Shown here one piece after another: positions 1 through 5,564 of a DNA stretch of 6,316 bases; within the stretch, counting starts at the first letter, position 1, and each line of letters opens with the position of its first letter. The notes beneath the pieces are model-generated. The model searched no databases. It saw only the letters and a list, made by a program, of their open reading frames with translations, and was not told the origin of the DNA. Both the position numbers and the translations under genes were made by a program. This DNA is from an uncultured Lachnospiraceae bacterium (GTDB taxonomy: Bacteria; Bacillota; Clostridia; Lachnospirales; Lachnospiraceae). The stretch spans positions 1 to 6,316 of the forward strand of contig CAKRJK010000089.1 of the NCBI GenBank assembly GCA_934351705.1, given 5' to 3'.

Positions 1-1
1 A

Positions 2-1354
2 AAGGTCAACAAATACTTTGCACAGGTTGACGGACTGATCCAGAAGATAGAAAAAGATAAGTATTTTGTCGTTTTCAAACATAAATATATGGAACGGTTA
101 GAGGAAGATAAGTTCAGCGTGATCGAAGAGGTGAAGACGGTTAAGGTCGGAAATGAGATGGCGGTAACGCTTAGTATCGGAATCGGTTACAACGCAGGAA
201 CATATAACCAGAACTATGATTACGCACGTGCGGCGATTGATCTGGCACTCGGACGAGGCGGAGATCAGGTTGTAATCAAAGAAGAGAACCAGATCACATA
301 TTACGGCGGCAAATCACAAAAAGTAGAAAAAAATACAAGAGTCAAAGCAAGAGTCAAAGCACAGGCGTTACGCGAGTTAATGGAAACCAGAGAAAAAGTA
401 TTTGTCATGGGACATAAGATTGGTGACATTGACTCCTTCGGTGCGGCAATCGGAATTTTTTGTGCGGCGAGAGAACTCGGAAAACAGGCACATATTGTCA
501 TTGACGAGGTTACCACTTCACTGCGTCCGTTAAAGGATTGTTTTTCCGTGGAGAACGGTTACCCGGAGGATTTATGTATCAGCAGTGAGACGGCATTGCA
601 TAAGGTAGACAGCCACACGCTGGTCATGGTAGTCGACACAAACAAACCGGAGCATACCGAATGCCCGGAACTGTTATCAAAGACGAAATCCATTGTTGTA
701 TTTGACCATCACAGACAGAGCAGCAATGTTGTGGAGAATACGATTTTGTCATATATCGAGCCGTATGCGTCCTCTACCTGTGAAATGATAGCGGAGATGC
801 TGCAATACTTTTCCGAGAATATCAAATTGACGACACAGGAAGCAGACTGTATCTATGCGGGTATTTTGATCGATACAAATAACTTTATGACAAAAACCGG
901 AGTCAGAACATTTGAGGCGGCGGCTTACCTTCGTCGTTCCGGTGCGGACGTGACGAGAGTCAGAAAGTTGCTCAGAAACGATATGACCGCTTACAAAGCG
1001 AGAGCAGAAGCAATCCGCCGGGCGGAAGTATACCGTGAAAAATTTGCAATTTCCGTGTGTCCGGCAGACAAGAATCTGGAGAGTCCGACTGTCGTGGGAG
1101 CACAGGCGGCAAACGAGCTGCTCAACATCATCGGAATAAAGGCATCCTTTGTACTGACACAGTATCAGGATAAGATTTATGTAAGTTCCCGCTCAATCGA
1201 CGAGATTAACGTACAACTGATCATGGAACGCTTAGGAGGCGGAGGTCATCTGAGTATGGCGGGAGCACAGCTTACCAACTGTTCCGTGGAGGAAGCCAAG
1301 ACAATTATCAAGAATACACTGGATGAGATGATTGAGGAAGGAGATATAGGTTAA
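2..1354 (+). CDS. gdpP: GdpP-type cyclic-di-AMP phosphodiesterase, C-terminal part (5' end outside window)
   Basis: Membrane-bound DHH/DHHA1 phosphodiesterase that hydrolyses c-di-AMP to pApA and so sets the level of this second messenger (family knowledge). The frame is open to the left edge, so the ATG at 89 is internal; 450 residues are visible of a usual ~650-680. The missing part should hold two membrane helices, a PAS domain and the first half of the GGDEF-like domain. Visible residues 1-100 are the rest of that domain. Where active cyclases carry GGDEF there is EKDKYF (residues 17-22), so it is degenerate, as is normal for GdpP. The DHH domain keeps its metal ligands: GHKIGDIDS (H138, D142, D144), D212 in VVDTNKP, DHH at 235-237 and D291 in DTNNF. 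DHHA1 carries GGGGH at 412-416. All catalytic motifs are intact, so it is probably active. Its stop overlaps the rplI start by one base. Confidence 0.96.
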   Translation, partial: KVNKYFAQVDGLIQKIEKDKYFVVFKHKYMERLEEDKFSVIEEVKTVKVGNEMAVTLSIGIGYNAGTYNQNYDYARAAIDLALGRGGDQVVIKEENQITYYGGKSQKVEKNTRVKARVKAQALRELMETREKVFVMGHKIGDIDSFGAAIGIFCAARELGKQAHIVIDEVTTSLRPLKDCFSVENGYPEDLCISSETALHKVDSHTLVMVVDTNKPEHTECPELLSKTKSIVVFDHHRQSSNVVENTILSYIEPYASSTCEMIAEMLQYFSENIKLTTQEADCIYAGILIDTNNFMTKTGVRTFEAAAYLRRSGADVTRVRKLLRNDMTAYKARAEAIRRAEVYREKFAISVCPADKNLESPTVVGAQAANELLNIIGIKASFVLTQYQDKIYVSSRSIDEINVQLIMERLGGGGHLSMAGAQLTNCSVEEAKTIIKNTLDEMIEEGDIG

Positions 1355-1800
1355 TGAAAGTAATTTTATTGCAGGATGTAAAATCTTTAGGAAAAAAGGG
1401 TGACGTTGTCAATGTCAGCGACGGATATGCCCGCAATATGATATTGCCAAAGAAACTGGGAGTAGAGGCAAACAACAAGAATCTGAATGATCTGAAATTA
1501 CAGAACCAGCACGCAGATAAAGTGGCACAGGAGAACTTAGAGAAAGCACAGGCATTGGCAAAAGATTTAGAAGATAAAGTAGTAGAAGTAAAAATGAAAG
1601 CTGGAGAAGGCGGCAGGATTTTCGGTTCTGTGTCCACAAAAGAGATCGCAGCAGCGGCAAAAGAACAGATCGGTCTGGAGCTGGACAAAAAGAAAATGCA
1701 GTTAGACGAACCGATACGCTCTTTTGGATATGTTGATGTTCCGGTAAAACTTCACACAAAGGTAACGGGAACACTGCGTGTTAAAGTAAGCGAAGCATAG
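1354..1800 (+). CDS. rplI: 50S ribosomal protein L9 (bL9)
   Basis: Large-subunit ribosomal protein that binds 23S rRNA near the base of the L1 stalk and helps keep reading frame (family knowledge). The 148-residue length is normal for bL9. The N-terminal signature is plain: MKVILLQDVKSLGKKGDVV, then VSDGYARNMILPKKLGVEA (about residues 1-40). A lysine- and glutamate-rich connecting helix follows at about 41-75. The C-terminal domain begins near KAGEGGRIFGSVSTKEIA (about 82-100). The start overlaps the gdpP stop as TAATG, and a GGAGATA-like ribosome site lies inside the end of gdpP, so translation is probably coupled. The dnaB start is 23 bases downstream with no terminator between. The gdpP-rplI-dnaB order matches the conserved Bacillus order (yybT-rplI-dnaC). 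Confidence 0.97.
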   Translation: MKVILLQDVKSLGKKGDVVNVSDGYARNMILPKKLGVEANNKNLNDLKLQNQHADKVAQENLEKAQALAKDLEDKVVEVKMKAGEGGRIFGSVSTKEIAAAAKEQIGLELDKKKMQLDEPIRSFGYVDVPVKLHTKVTGTLRVKVSEA

Positions 1801-1823
1801 AACAAAGTACAAGGAGGTTTCTG

Positions 1824-3155
1824 ATGGAAGAAGCCGTAATCAAAAGGATTATGCCAAACAGCTTAGAGGCAGAGCAGTCTGTCATAGGAGCTATGATCAT
1901 GGACCGCGAGGCGATCATGGCAGCGTCCGAGATATTAACAGCAGAAGATTTTTATCATAAGCAGTACGGAATCTTATTTGAGGCAATGTTAGAGCTGTTC
2001 AACGATAACAAGCCGGTGGATCTGGTAACTCTTCAGAACCGGTTAAAAGAGAAAAATGTACCGCCGGAGATCAGCAGTCTTGAATATGTACGTGATCTGT
2101 TCAGAGCGGTGACGACATCAGCAAACATACGCCATCATGCCAATATCGTAAAAGAAAAGGCAATGCTTCGCAATCTGATACGCACGACGGAGAATATTGA
2201 GAATCTTGCCTATGCACAGAAGGAATCCGTAGAGGACATCTTAGCAGAGACAGAAAAGAATATTTTTCAGCTTTTGCAGAACAGAGGCGGTACAGATTAT
2301 GTACCGATCAAAGAAGTTGTCATTAACGCATTGGACAAAATAGAAAAAGCGGCAAAGACACAGGGAAATGTCACCGGAATCCCGACAGGATTTATCGACT
2401 TGGATTACAAAATGTCCGGTTTGCAGCCGTCGGATATGATATTGGTAGCGGCAAGACCGTCTATGGGAAAAACGGCATTTGTGTTAAATATTGCACAGTA
2501 TGTTGCATTCCATGAAGACCTGTGTACGGCAATCTTCAGTCTGGAGATGTCAAAGGAACAGCTGGTCAACCGTCTGTTCGCGTTGGAATCCCATGTGGAT
2601 GCACAGCTTTTGCGTTCCGGTAATCTGGCGGATTCCGACTGGGAGAAGCTGATAGAGGGAGCGGGTACGATCGGAAAATCCAAACTTATCATTGACGATA
2701 CGCCGGGAATTTCCATATCGGAACTTCGCAGCAAATGCAGAAAGTACAAGTTAGAGCATGACTTAAAGTTAGTCATCATTGATTATTTGCAGTTGATGAC
2801 AAGTAACGGAAGATCGGATTCCAGACAGCAGGAAATCTCAGAGATTTCACGTTCCTTGAAATCTTTGGCAAGAGAGTTGAATGTTCCGGTAATCGCATTG
2901 TCACAGTTAAGCCGTGCGGTAGAGCAGCGGCCTGAACACCGTCCGATGCTTTCCGACTTGCGAGAATCGGGAGCGATCGAGCAGGATGCCGATGTGGTAA
3001 TGTTCATTTATCGAGACGACTATTATAATAAAGACAGTGATATGAAAGGGATAGCGGAAATCAGCATAGCGAAGCAGAGAAACGGTCCGATCGGAACCGT
3101 CAATCTCGTATGGCTGCCGCAATATACAAAATTCGCAAATATGGAGAAAAAATAA
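1824..3155 (+). CDS. dnaB: Replicative DNA helicase DnaB
   Basis: Hexameric 5'-to-3' helicase that unwinds DNA at the replication fork and recruits primase (called DnaC in Bacillus). At 443 residues it is of normal length. The N-terminal primase-interacting domain begins at PNSLEAEQSVIGAM (11-24) and runs to about 150. The RecA-like C-terminal domain has Walker A ARPSMGKT (210-217), the catalytic-type glutamate E241 in SLEMS, Walker B LVIIDYLQL (316-324), the QLSR motif (361-364) followed by DLRESGAIEQDAD (378-390), and the K417/R419 finger region in AKQRNGP. No intein interrupts the Walker A or other motifs. The ATG is fixed by AAGGAGG at 1811-1817. It is the last gene of the operon and is followed within 5 bases by a strong intrinsic terminator. 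Confidence 0.98.
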   Translation: MEEAVIKRIMPNSLEAEQSVIGAMIMDREAIMAASEILTAEDFYHKQYGILFEAMLELFNDNKPVDLVTLQNRLKEKNVPPEISSLEYVRDLFRAVTTSANIRHHANIVKEKAMLRNLIRTTENIENLAYAQKESVEDILAETEKNIFQLLQNRGGTDYVPIKEVVINALDKIEKAAKTQGNVTGIPTGFIDLDYKMSGLQPSDMILVAARPSMGKTAFVLNIAQYVAFHEDLCTAIFSLEMSKEQLVNRLFALESHVDAQLLRSGNLADSDWEKLIEGAGTIGKSKLIIDDTPGISISELRSKCRKYKLEHDLKLVIIDYLQLMTSNGRSDSRQQEISEISRSLKSLARELNVPVIALSQLSRAVEQRPEHRPMLSDLRESGAIEQDADVVMFIYRDDYYNKDSDMKGIAEISIAKQRNGPIGTVNLVWLPQYTKFANMEKK

Positions 3156-3159
3156 ACGT

Positions 3160-3193
3160 GAGATTCGGCATACGCTGTCGAATCTCTTTTTTT
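3160..3193 (+). terminator. Intrinsic terminator of the gdpP-rplI-dnaB operon
   Basis: Arms GAGATTCGGCA (3160-3170) and TGTCGAATCTC (3176-3186) form an 11-bp stem with one G-U pair and a 5-base loop. Seven T residues follow at 3187-3193. It starts just after the dnaB stop and separates this operon from the MerR-type gene. Confidence 0.92.
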
Positions 3194-3222
3194 CTTGTCC
3201 TTTTTTTACGATGAAAAATTCT

Positions 3223-3250
3223 TTGAATCGGATAGGGGCTTTGCTATAAT
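3223..3250 (+). promoter_or_regulatory. Extended -10 promoter of the MerR-type gene
   Basis: TTGAAT (3223-3228) and TATAAT (3245-3250) are 16 bases apart, and the -10 has the TGn extension (TGCTATAAT). This is a strong vegetative sigma-factor promoter by sequence. Transcription should start near 3257, about 40 bases before the TTG start. The spacer is of near-normal length (16), unlike the stretched 19-20 base spacers of classic MerR-activated promoters, so self-activation by DNA distortion is not suggested. Confidence 0.8.
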
Positions 3251-3283
3251 AAAAATAGATACAGGATATCTGAAAGAATCTAT

Positions 3284-3291
3284 AAAGGAGG
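3284..3291 (+). promoter_or_regulatory. Ribosome binding site that fixes a TTG start
   Basis: AAAGGAGG lies 7 bases before TTG at 3299. No ATG or GTG sits at a suitable distance in this frame, so TTG is the start codon. Confidence 0.85.
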
Positions 3292-3298
3292 CGTCTGA

Positions 3299-3892
3299 TT
3301 GGAAAAAGAGCGTTATATTATATCCGATGCCGCACAGATCATTGATGTGGAATCGCATGTATTACGTTACTGGGAAGAAGAACTGGACTTGAAGGTGCCG
3401 AGAAATGAACTTGGACACCGATACTATACAAAAGAAAATCTTGAGCAATTTCAAAAAATCAAGGAGTTAAAGGAAAAGGGGTATCAGCTAAAAGCGATCA
3501 AGATGCTGATCCACGGTGGCAGCGACTCGATGGAAATTGTGGAAAAAGAGGACAAGCCGTCAGGGGCAGAAGTGATACATATGCCGCCAAAAATCAATGC
3601 GACAGCAAAAGTGTCACAGCTTGGACCGGAAGAGAAGATGGAGCAATTCCAGAAAATGATGACGGGAATTGTAAAAAAGGCCATCGAGGAAAACAACCAG
3701 GCATTGGGAAATTCCGTCGGAGAGCAGGTGGGAGAAAAAGTATTGAAAGAGATGAATTACTTAATGCGGGAGCAGGAAGAGATCACGGCGGAACACTATC
3801 GTAAATTAGATGAAACCATTCGTCAGCAATGCAGATCAAAAAAACTATTCCGCAAATCAAAGGAGAAGAAACTTCTGCCAAAAACGACATAA
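3299..3892 (+). CDS. MerR-type DNA-binding protein with helical, basic C-terminal tail (RacA-like)
   Basis: Protein of 197 residues, started from TTG. Residues 5-72 form a MerR-type winged helix: YIISDAAQIIDVESHVLRYWE is the helix-turn-helix, RNELGHRYYT (35-44) the wing, and LEQFQKIKELKEKGYQLKAIKMLI the third and fourth helices. There is no effector-binding domain and no cysteine cluster for metal sensing. Residues 73-110 look like a flexible linker. Residues 111-175 are rich in E, K, Q and M and should form long helices or a coiled coil. The tail (176-197, with KKLFRKSKEKK) is strongly basic. This layout, and the RNELGH wing, resemble B. subtilis RacA, which anchors the chromosome during sporulation; that role here is inference only. 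It could also be a plain regulator. It is a single-gene unit with its own promoter and terminator, directly after a replication gene. Confidence 0.88.
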   Translation: MEKERYIISDAAQIIDVESHVLRYWEEELDLKVPRNELGHRYYTKENLEQFQKIKELKEKGYQLKAIKMLIHGGSDSMEIVEKEDKPSGAEVIHMPPKINATAKVSQLGPEEKMEQFQKMMTGIVKKAIEENNQALGNSVGEQVGEKVLKEMNYLMREQEEITAEHYRKLDETIRQQCRSKKLFRKSKEKKLLPKTT

Positions 3893-3893
3893 A

Positions 3894-3925
3894 AATAAAA
3901 CCGTCACAAGCGTGACGGTTTTATT
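3894..3925. terminator. Bidirectional intrinsic terminator between the MerR-type gene and ferredoxin
   Basis: AATAAAACCGTCAC (3894-3907) and GTGACGGTTTTATT (3912-3925) pair perfectly over 14 bp around an AAGC loop. The A-rich left and T-rich right flanks of the G/C core give a U-tract on both strands. It therefore suits both converging genes, the plus-strand gene ending at 3892 and the minus-strand ferredoxin ending at 3946. Confidence 0.92.
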
Positions 3926-3945
3926 CATACATGTACGTGTAATGA

Positions 3946-4116
3946 TTATTCGGACTCGATAGCTCCTGTAGGACAAGCTCCTGCACAAGTACCACAGTCT
4001 ACACATGAATTAGCATCGATTTCGAATTTGCTATCGCCTGCAGAGATAGCTCCAACTGGACACTCACCTTCGCAAGTACCACAGTTTACACAAGAATCTG
4101 TAATAACGTATGCCAT
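3946..4116 (-). CDS. 2[4Fe-4S] ferredoxin, clostridial type
   Basis: A 56-residue soluble electron carrier. It begins MAYVITDSCVNCG and ends with GAIESE. Two cluster motifs of the form CxxCxxCxxxCP are present: C9, C12, C15, C19-P20 and C38, C41, C44, C48-P49. Each set of three plus the last cysteine of the other motif should bind one [4Fe-4S] cluster, as in Clostridium pasteurianum ferredoxin. Such proteins carry low-potential electrons for pyruvate:ferredoxin oxidoreductase, hydrogenase or Rnf; which partner applies here is not shown. The start has AAGGAGGA at 4124-4131, 7 bases away. Codons are strongly biased to GGT, GCT, ACT, TGT and GTA, unlike the neighbours, which suggests high expression. 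It is divergent from the DUF1858 gene and converges on the gene ending at 3892. Confidence 0.96.
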   Translation of the reverse strand: MAYVITDSCVNCGTCEGECPVGAISAGDSKFEIDANSCVDCGTCAGACPTGAIESE

Positions 4117-4131
4117 GTTAATTTCCTCCTT

Positions 4132-4147
4132 ATAATATTAATATTAT
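4132..4147. repeat. Perfect 16-bp AT palindrome before the ferredoxin ribosome site
   Basis: ATAATATT followed directly by AATATTAT is a perfect palindrome without spacer. It lies one base pair upstream of the ferredoxin AAGGAGG on the minus strand. All 16 bases are A or T, so chance formation is more likely than for mixed sequence. It could be an operator or simply an A/U-rich translation enhancer. Confidence 0.6.
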
Positions 4148-4151
4148 TTAG

Positions 4152-4179
4152 CTAGACGAACGTCATACGGTTCGCTTAG
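4152..4179 (-). promoter_or_regulatory. Hairpin at the predicted 5' end of the ferredoxin transcript
   Basis: On the minus strand CTAAGCGAAC (4179-4170) pairs with GTTCGTCTAG (4161-4152) around an 8-base loop: eight Watson-Crick pairs, one G-U and one mismatch. It begins within a few bases of the predicted transcription start. No T-run follows, so it is not a terminator. A 5' hairpin of this kind can protect an mRNA from 5'-end decay; that role is inferred. Confidence 0.5.
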
Positions 4180-4183
4180 TCAC

Positions 4184-4212
4184 ATTTTATTACAAAAATA
4201 TCGCAAATACAA
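4184..4212 (-). promoter_or_regulatory. Candidate ferredoxin promoter
   Basis: On the minus strand TTGTAT (4212-4207) and TAAAAT (4189-4184) are 17 bases apart. The -10 matches 5 of 6 consensus bases and the -35 only about half. The start would be near 4177, giving a leader of about 60 bases. It is the best candidate in the region, but weaker than the promoter for the opposite gene. Confidence 0.4.
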
Positions 4213-4240
4213 GAGGTAAATACTTTAAACATGAAATGCA

Positions 4241-4269
4241 TTGAAAAAAATACGAAAAGGTATTATAAT
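4241..4269 (+). promoter_or_regulatory. Promoter of the DUF1858 gene
   Basis: TTGAAA (4241-4246) and a consensus TATAAT (4264-4269) are separated by 17 bases. This predicts a start near 4276 and a leader of about 43 bases before the ATG at 4319. Confidence 0.85.
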
Positions 4270-4306
4270 GCATAAGAAAACAGTCTGTGGACAGGCTAGG
4301 TTAAAG

Positions 4307-4310
4307 GAGG
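4307..4310 (+). promoter_or_regulatory. Ribosome binding site that decides the DUF1858 start
   Basis: GAGG here is the end of AAAGGAGG, 8 bases before ATG 4319. The in-frame upstream TTG (4241) and ATG (4268) lie in or at the promoter -10/-35 and cannot be on the message. Confidence 0.85.
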
Positions 4311-4318
4311 TAAATACA

Positions 4319-4525
4319 ATGGCAAAGGTAACAAAATCAACCATGATTGGCGAATTACTCCGTATAGATGAAGGAATTGCTCCGATCCTTTTGGGAATCG
4401 GAATGCACTGTTTGGGATGCCCATCTTCACAGATGGAAACCATCGAGCAGGCAGCAGCAGTTCACGGAGTGGATGCAGACGGATTAGTAGAAGATATTAA
4501 CAACTATTTAGCTGCACAGGGCTAA
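4319..4525 (+). CDS. DUF1858 / hybrid-cluster-protein-associated redox disulfide protein
   Basis: A 68-residue protein that is essentially one DUF1858 domain, the family also described as the hybrid cluster protein-associated redox disulfide domain. The hallmark GIGMHCLGCPSSQMETIEQA (residues 27-46) holds the CLGC pair, C31 and C34, followed by VHGVD (48-52). The two cysteines could form a redox-active disulfide; no metal site is proven and the exact role of the family is unknown. No signal peptide or membrane helix is seen, so it is cytoplasmic. The start was chosen by AAAGGAGG 8 bases upstream and by the promoter at 4241-4269. No gene for the hybrid cluster protein lies in the window. It stands alone as a transcript, divergent from ferredoxin, with a terminator 22 bases after the stop. 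Confidence 0.93.
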   Translation: MAKVTKSTMIGELLRIDEGIAPILLGIGMHCLGCPSSQMETIEQAAAVHGVDADGLVEDINNYLAAQG

Positions 4526-4547
4526 GCATCAAAATAAGCAATATGAG

Positions 4548-4580
4548 ACAACCCCCTCAGATATTGAGGGGGTTGTTCTT
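4548..4580 (+). terminator. Terminator after the DUF1858 gene, possibly shared with the lipase gene
   Basis: ACAACCCCCTCA (4548-4559) and TGAGGGGGTTGT (4565-4576) form a perfect 12-bp G/C-rich stem with a GATAT loop. The tail TTCTT on the plus strand is short. It sits between two converging genes (stops at 4525 and 4596), so it may stop both; the minus-strand tail is also T-poor. Confidence 0.8.
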
Positions 4581-4595
4581 CGTAGTGTTATATGT

Positions 4596-5360
4596 TTATG
4601 AAAAAGTTGGGGACTGGAAAAATTGCAGCGTGTCCAGATCAAGGATTAAAACAGATTTTCCGTATTTTGTACCGGTTACATCGTATTTACCCCATACATC
4701 CGGACGAAGATAACTCTCTACATGAGCAGATTTACAGGACAGCACATTGTAGCCGCCGTCCTCACGGTTTAATCCGGCAATCGCCCATGCGGTGTTGTTG
4801 ATCAGACTGCCGCTTGCATACGGAACGACATCCGAGGTATCACCTAATCTTTTGATAGTACCCTCTCTGCTGCCGGCAGATAAGAGCGGTGAACCGAAAG
4901 TGACTGTATTTAAAATGTTGTAATTATTTTTGATCGTCTTATTTGCGGCAGTCTGCTGTGCAATCATTCCTCCGAGGCTGTGACCTGCCAAGATCAGGTT
5001 GGAACCTTTTGGGATGTTGTTGCAGATTACCTTAACGACATTTTTGGAATAAGCGTTGTTCAGGTTGAAGCCTGAGAGCAAGTCCGTGATTACGCCGGTT
5101 GACTGATTTTGTACAAACTCCGTACCGGACAGAGTAATCAGATAAACCTCTTTGTTGCGTCCGAAGCTCTGCTTTAACGTTCCTTTTGTAATGGTGATCG
5201 GACCGTAAAAACCCTCGTTGTAACCTTTATACACATGCTGGCAAACTTCGGCAGCGTTTGTGTAGGTTGTGTAGTCTGCCGCTTTGGAGCTTAGTCCGGA
5301 GACGATAAAGGATGTGATCATCAGTGCGGCGGTAAAAACCATAGCAATACGTTTTTTCAT
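4596..5360 (-). CDS. Secreted class 3 lipase / esterase
   Basis: A 254-residue alpha/beta hydrolase of the lipase class 3 type. Residues 1-28 are a Sec signal peptide: MKKR, a hydrophobic core, then a likely cleavage after SKA or SKAA (27/28). The nucleophile elbow is GHSLG (126-130, S128) inside LILAGHSLGGMIA. The probable triad partners are D177 in GDTSDVVP and H213 in SAHVESYL. TLSGTEF (76-82) probably supplies the oxyanion-hole strand. Three cysteines (40, 113, 209) remain in the mature part. No LPXTG, lipobox or cell-wall repeat is present, so release to the outside is likely. The substrate (acylglycerol or another ester) cannot be read from the sequence. The start has a GAAGGGAAGG ribosome site at 5371-5380 region. 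It is transcribed away from the TetR-family gene and its predicted promoter carries a palindrome. Confidence 0.9.
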   Translation of the reverse strand: MKKRIAMVFTAALMITSFIVSGLSSKAADYTTYTNAAEVCQHVYKGYNEGFYGPITITKGTLKQSFGRNKEVYLITLSGTEFVQNQSTGVITDLLSGFNLNNAYSKNVVKVICNNIPKGSNLILAGHSLGGMIAQQTAANKTIKNNYNILNTVTFGSPLLSAGSREGTIKRLGDTSDVVPYASGSLINNTAWAIAGLNREDGGYNVLSCKSAHVESYLRPDVWGKYDVTGTKYGKSVLILDLDTLQFFQSPTFS

Positions 5361-5399
5361 TTTGTGTACCTTCCCTTCTCTCGTTATCGCATCGCATAA

Positions 5400-5410
5400 T
5401 AGCGACGCTA
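5400..5410. repeat. Short palindrome in the lipase leader
   Basis: TAGCG-A-CGCTA is a perfect inverted repeat around one central base. The loop is too short for an RNA hairpin, so if it matters it would be as a DNA site. It lies just downstream of the predicted lipase transcription start, next to the repeat at 5416-5434. Confidence 0.5.
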
Positions 5411-5415
5411 CCTTT

Positions 5416-5434
5416 ATGATAGCAATACTATCAT
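5416..5434. promoter_or_regulatory. Inverted repeat over the lipase -10: candidate operator
   Basis: ATGATAG-CAATA-CTATCAT gives perfect 7-bp arms around a 5-base centre. The predicted lipase -10 (5425-5430) lies inside it. The size and symmetry are right for a dimeric repressor; the neighbouring TetR-family protein is the obvious candidate, by inference. Confidence 0.6.
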
Positions 5435-5453
5435 GCGAGAAAAGGTTTGTAAA
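5425..5453 (-). promoter_or_regulatory. Predicted lipase promoter
   Basis: On the minus strand TTTACA (5453-5448) and TAGTAT (5430-5425) are 17 bases apart. Transcription should begin near 5418, about 57 bases before the lipase ATG. Confidence 0.6.
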
Positions 5454-5501
5454 CAGGGACAGGGAAAATTCGGCATATTATACATTTTATGGGAAATCAA
5501 A

Positions 5502-5530
5502 TTGTGAAAATTCACGACATATGATATACT
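5502..5530 (+). promoter_or_regulatory. Predicted promoter of the TetR-family gene with overlapping imperfect palindrome
   Basis: TTGTGA (5502-5507) and TATACT (5525-5530) are 17 bases apart, with a TGA extension before the -10. The -35 is the left half of TTGTGAA-AA-TTCACGA (5502-5517), symmetric except for one pair. This could be an operator for self-repression. Confidence 0.65.
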
Positions 5531-5564
5531 CAGATTCAGAAAAGAACGATACCGGAGAACGAAG

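Noticed and set aside
89..91. ATG as the start of a 421-residue protein
   Set aside because: The frame stays open to the left edge and the upstream residues continue the GdpP GGDEF-like domain, so this is an internal methionine.
1308..1774. Minus-strand frames opposite rplI
   Set aside because: Low-complexity Ser/Leu/Phe-rich products opposite a conserved gene, without ribosome sites; shadows.
2405..3122. Minus-strand frames opposite dnaB
   Set aside because: Shadows of a highly conserved gene; no recognisable domain or start signal.
3195..3392. Plus-strand 65-residue frame before and overlapping the MerR-type gene
   Set aside because: It runs through the terminator tail, the promoter and the ribosome site, has no ribosome site of its own and overlaps a clear gene in another frame.
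4592..4801. Plus-strand 69-residue frame opposite the lipase end
   Set aside because: No ribosome site or known motif, and it lies wholly antisense to the lipase gene apart from 4 bases.
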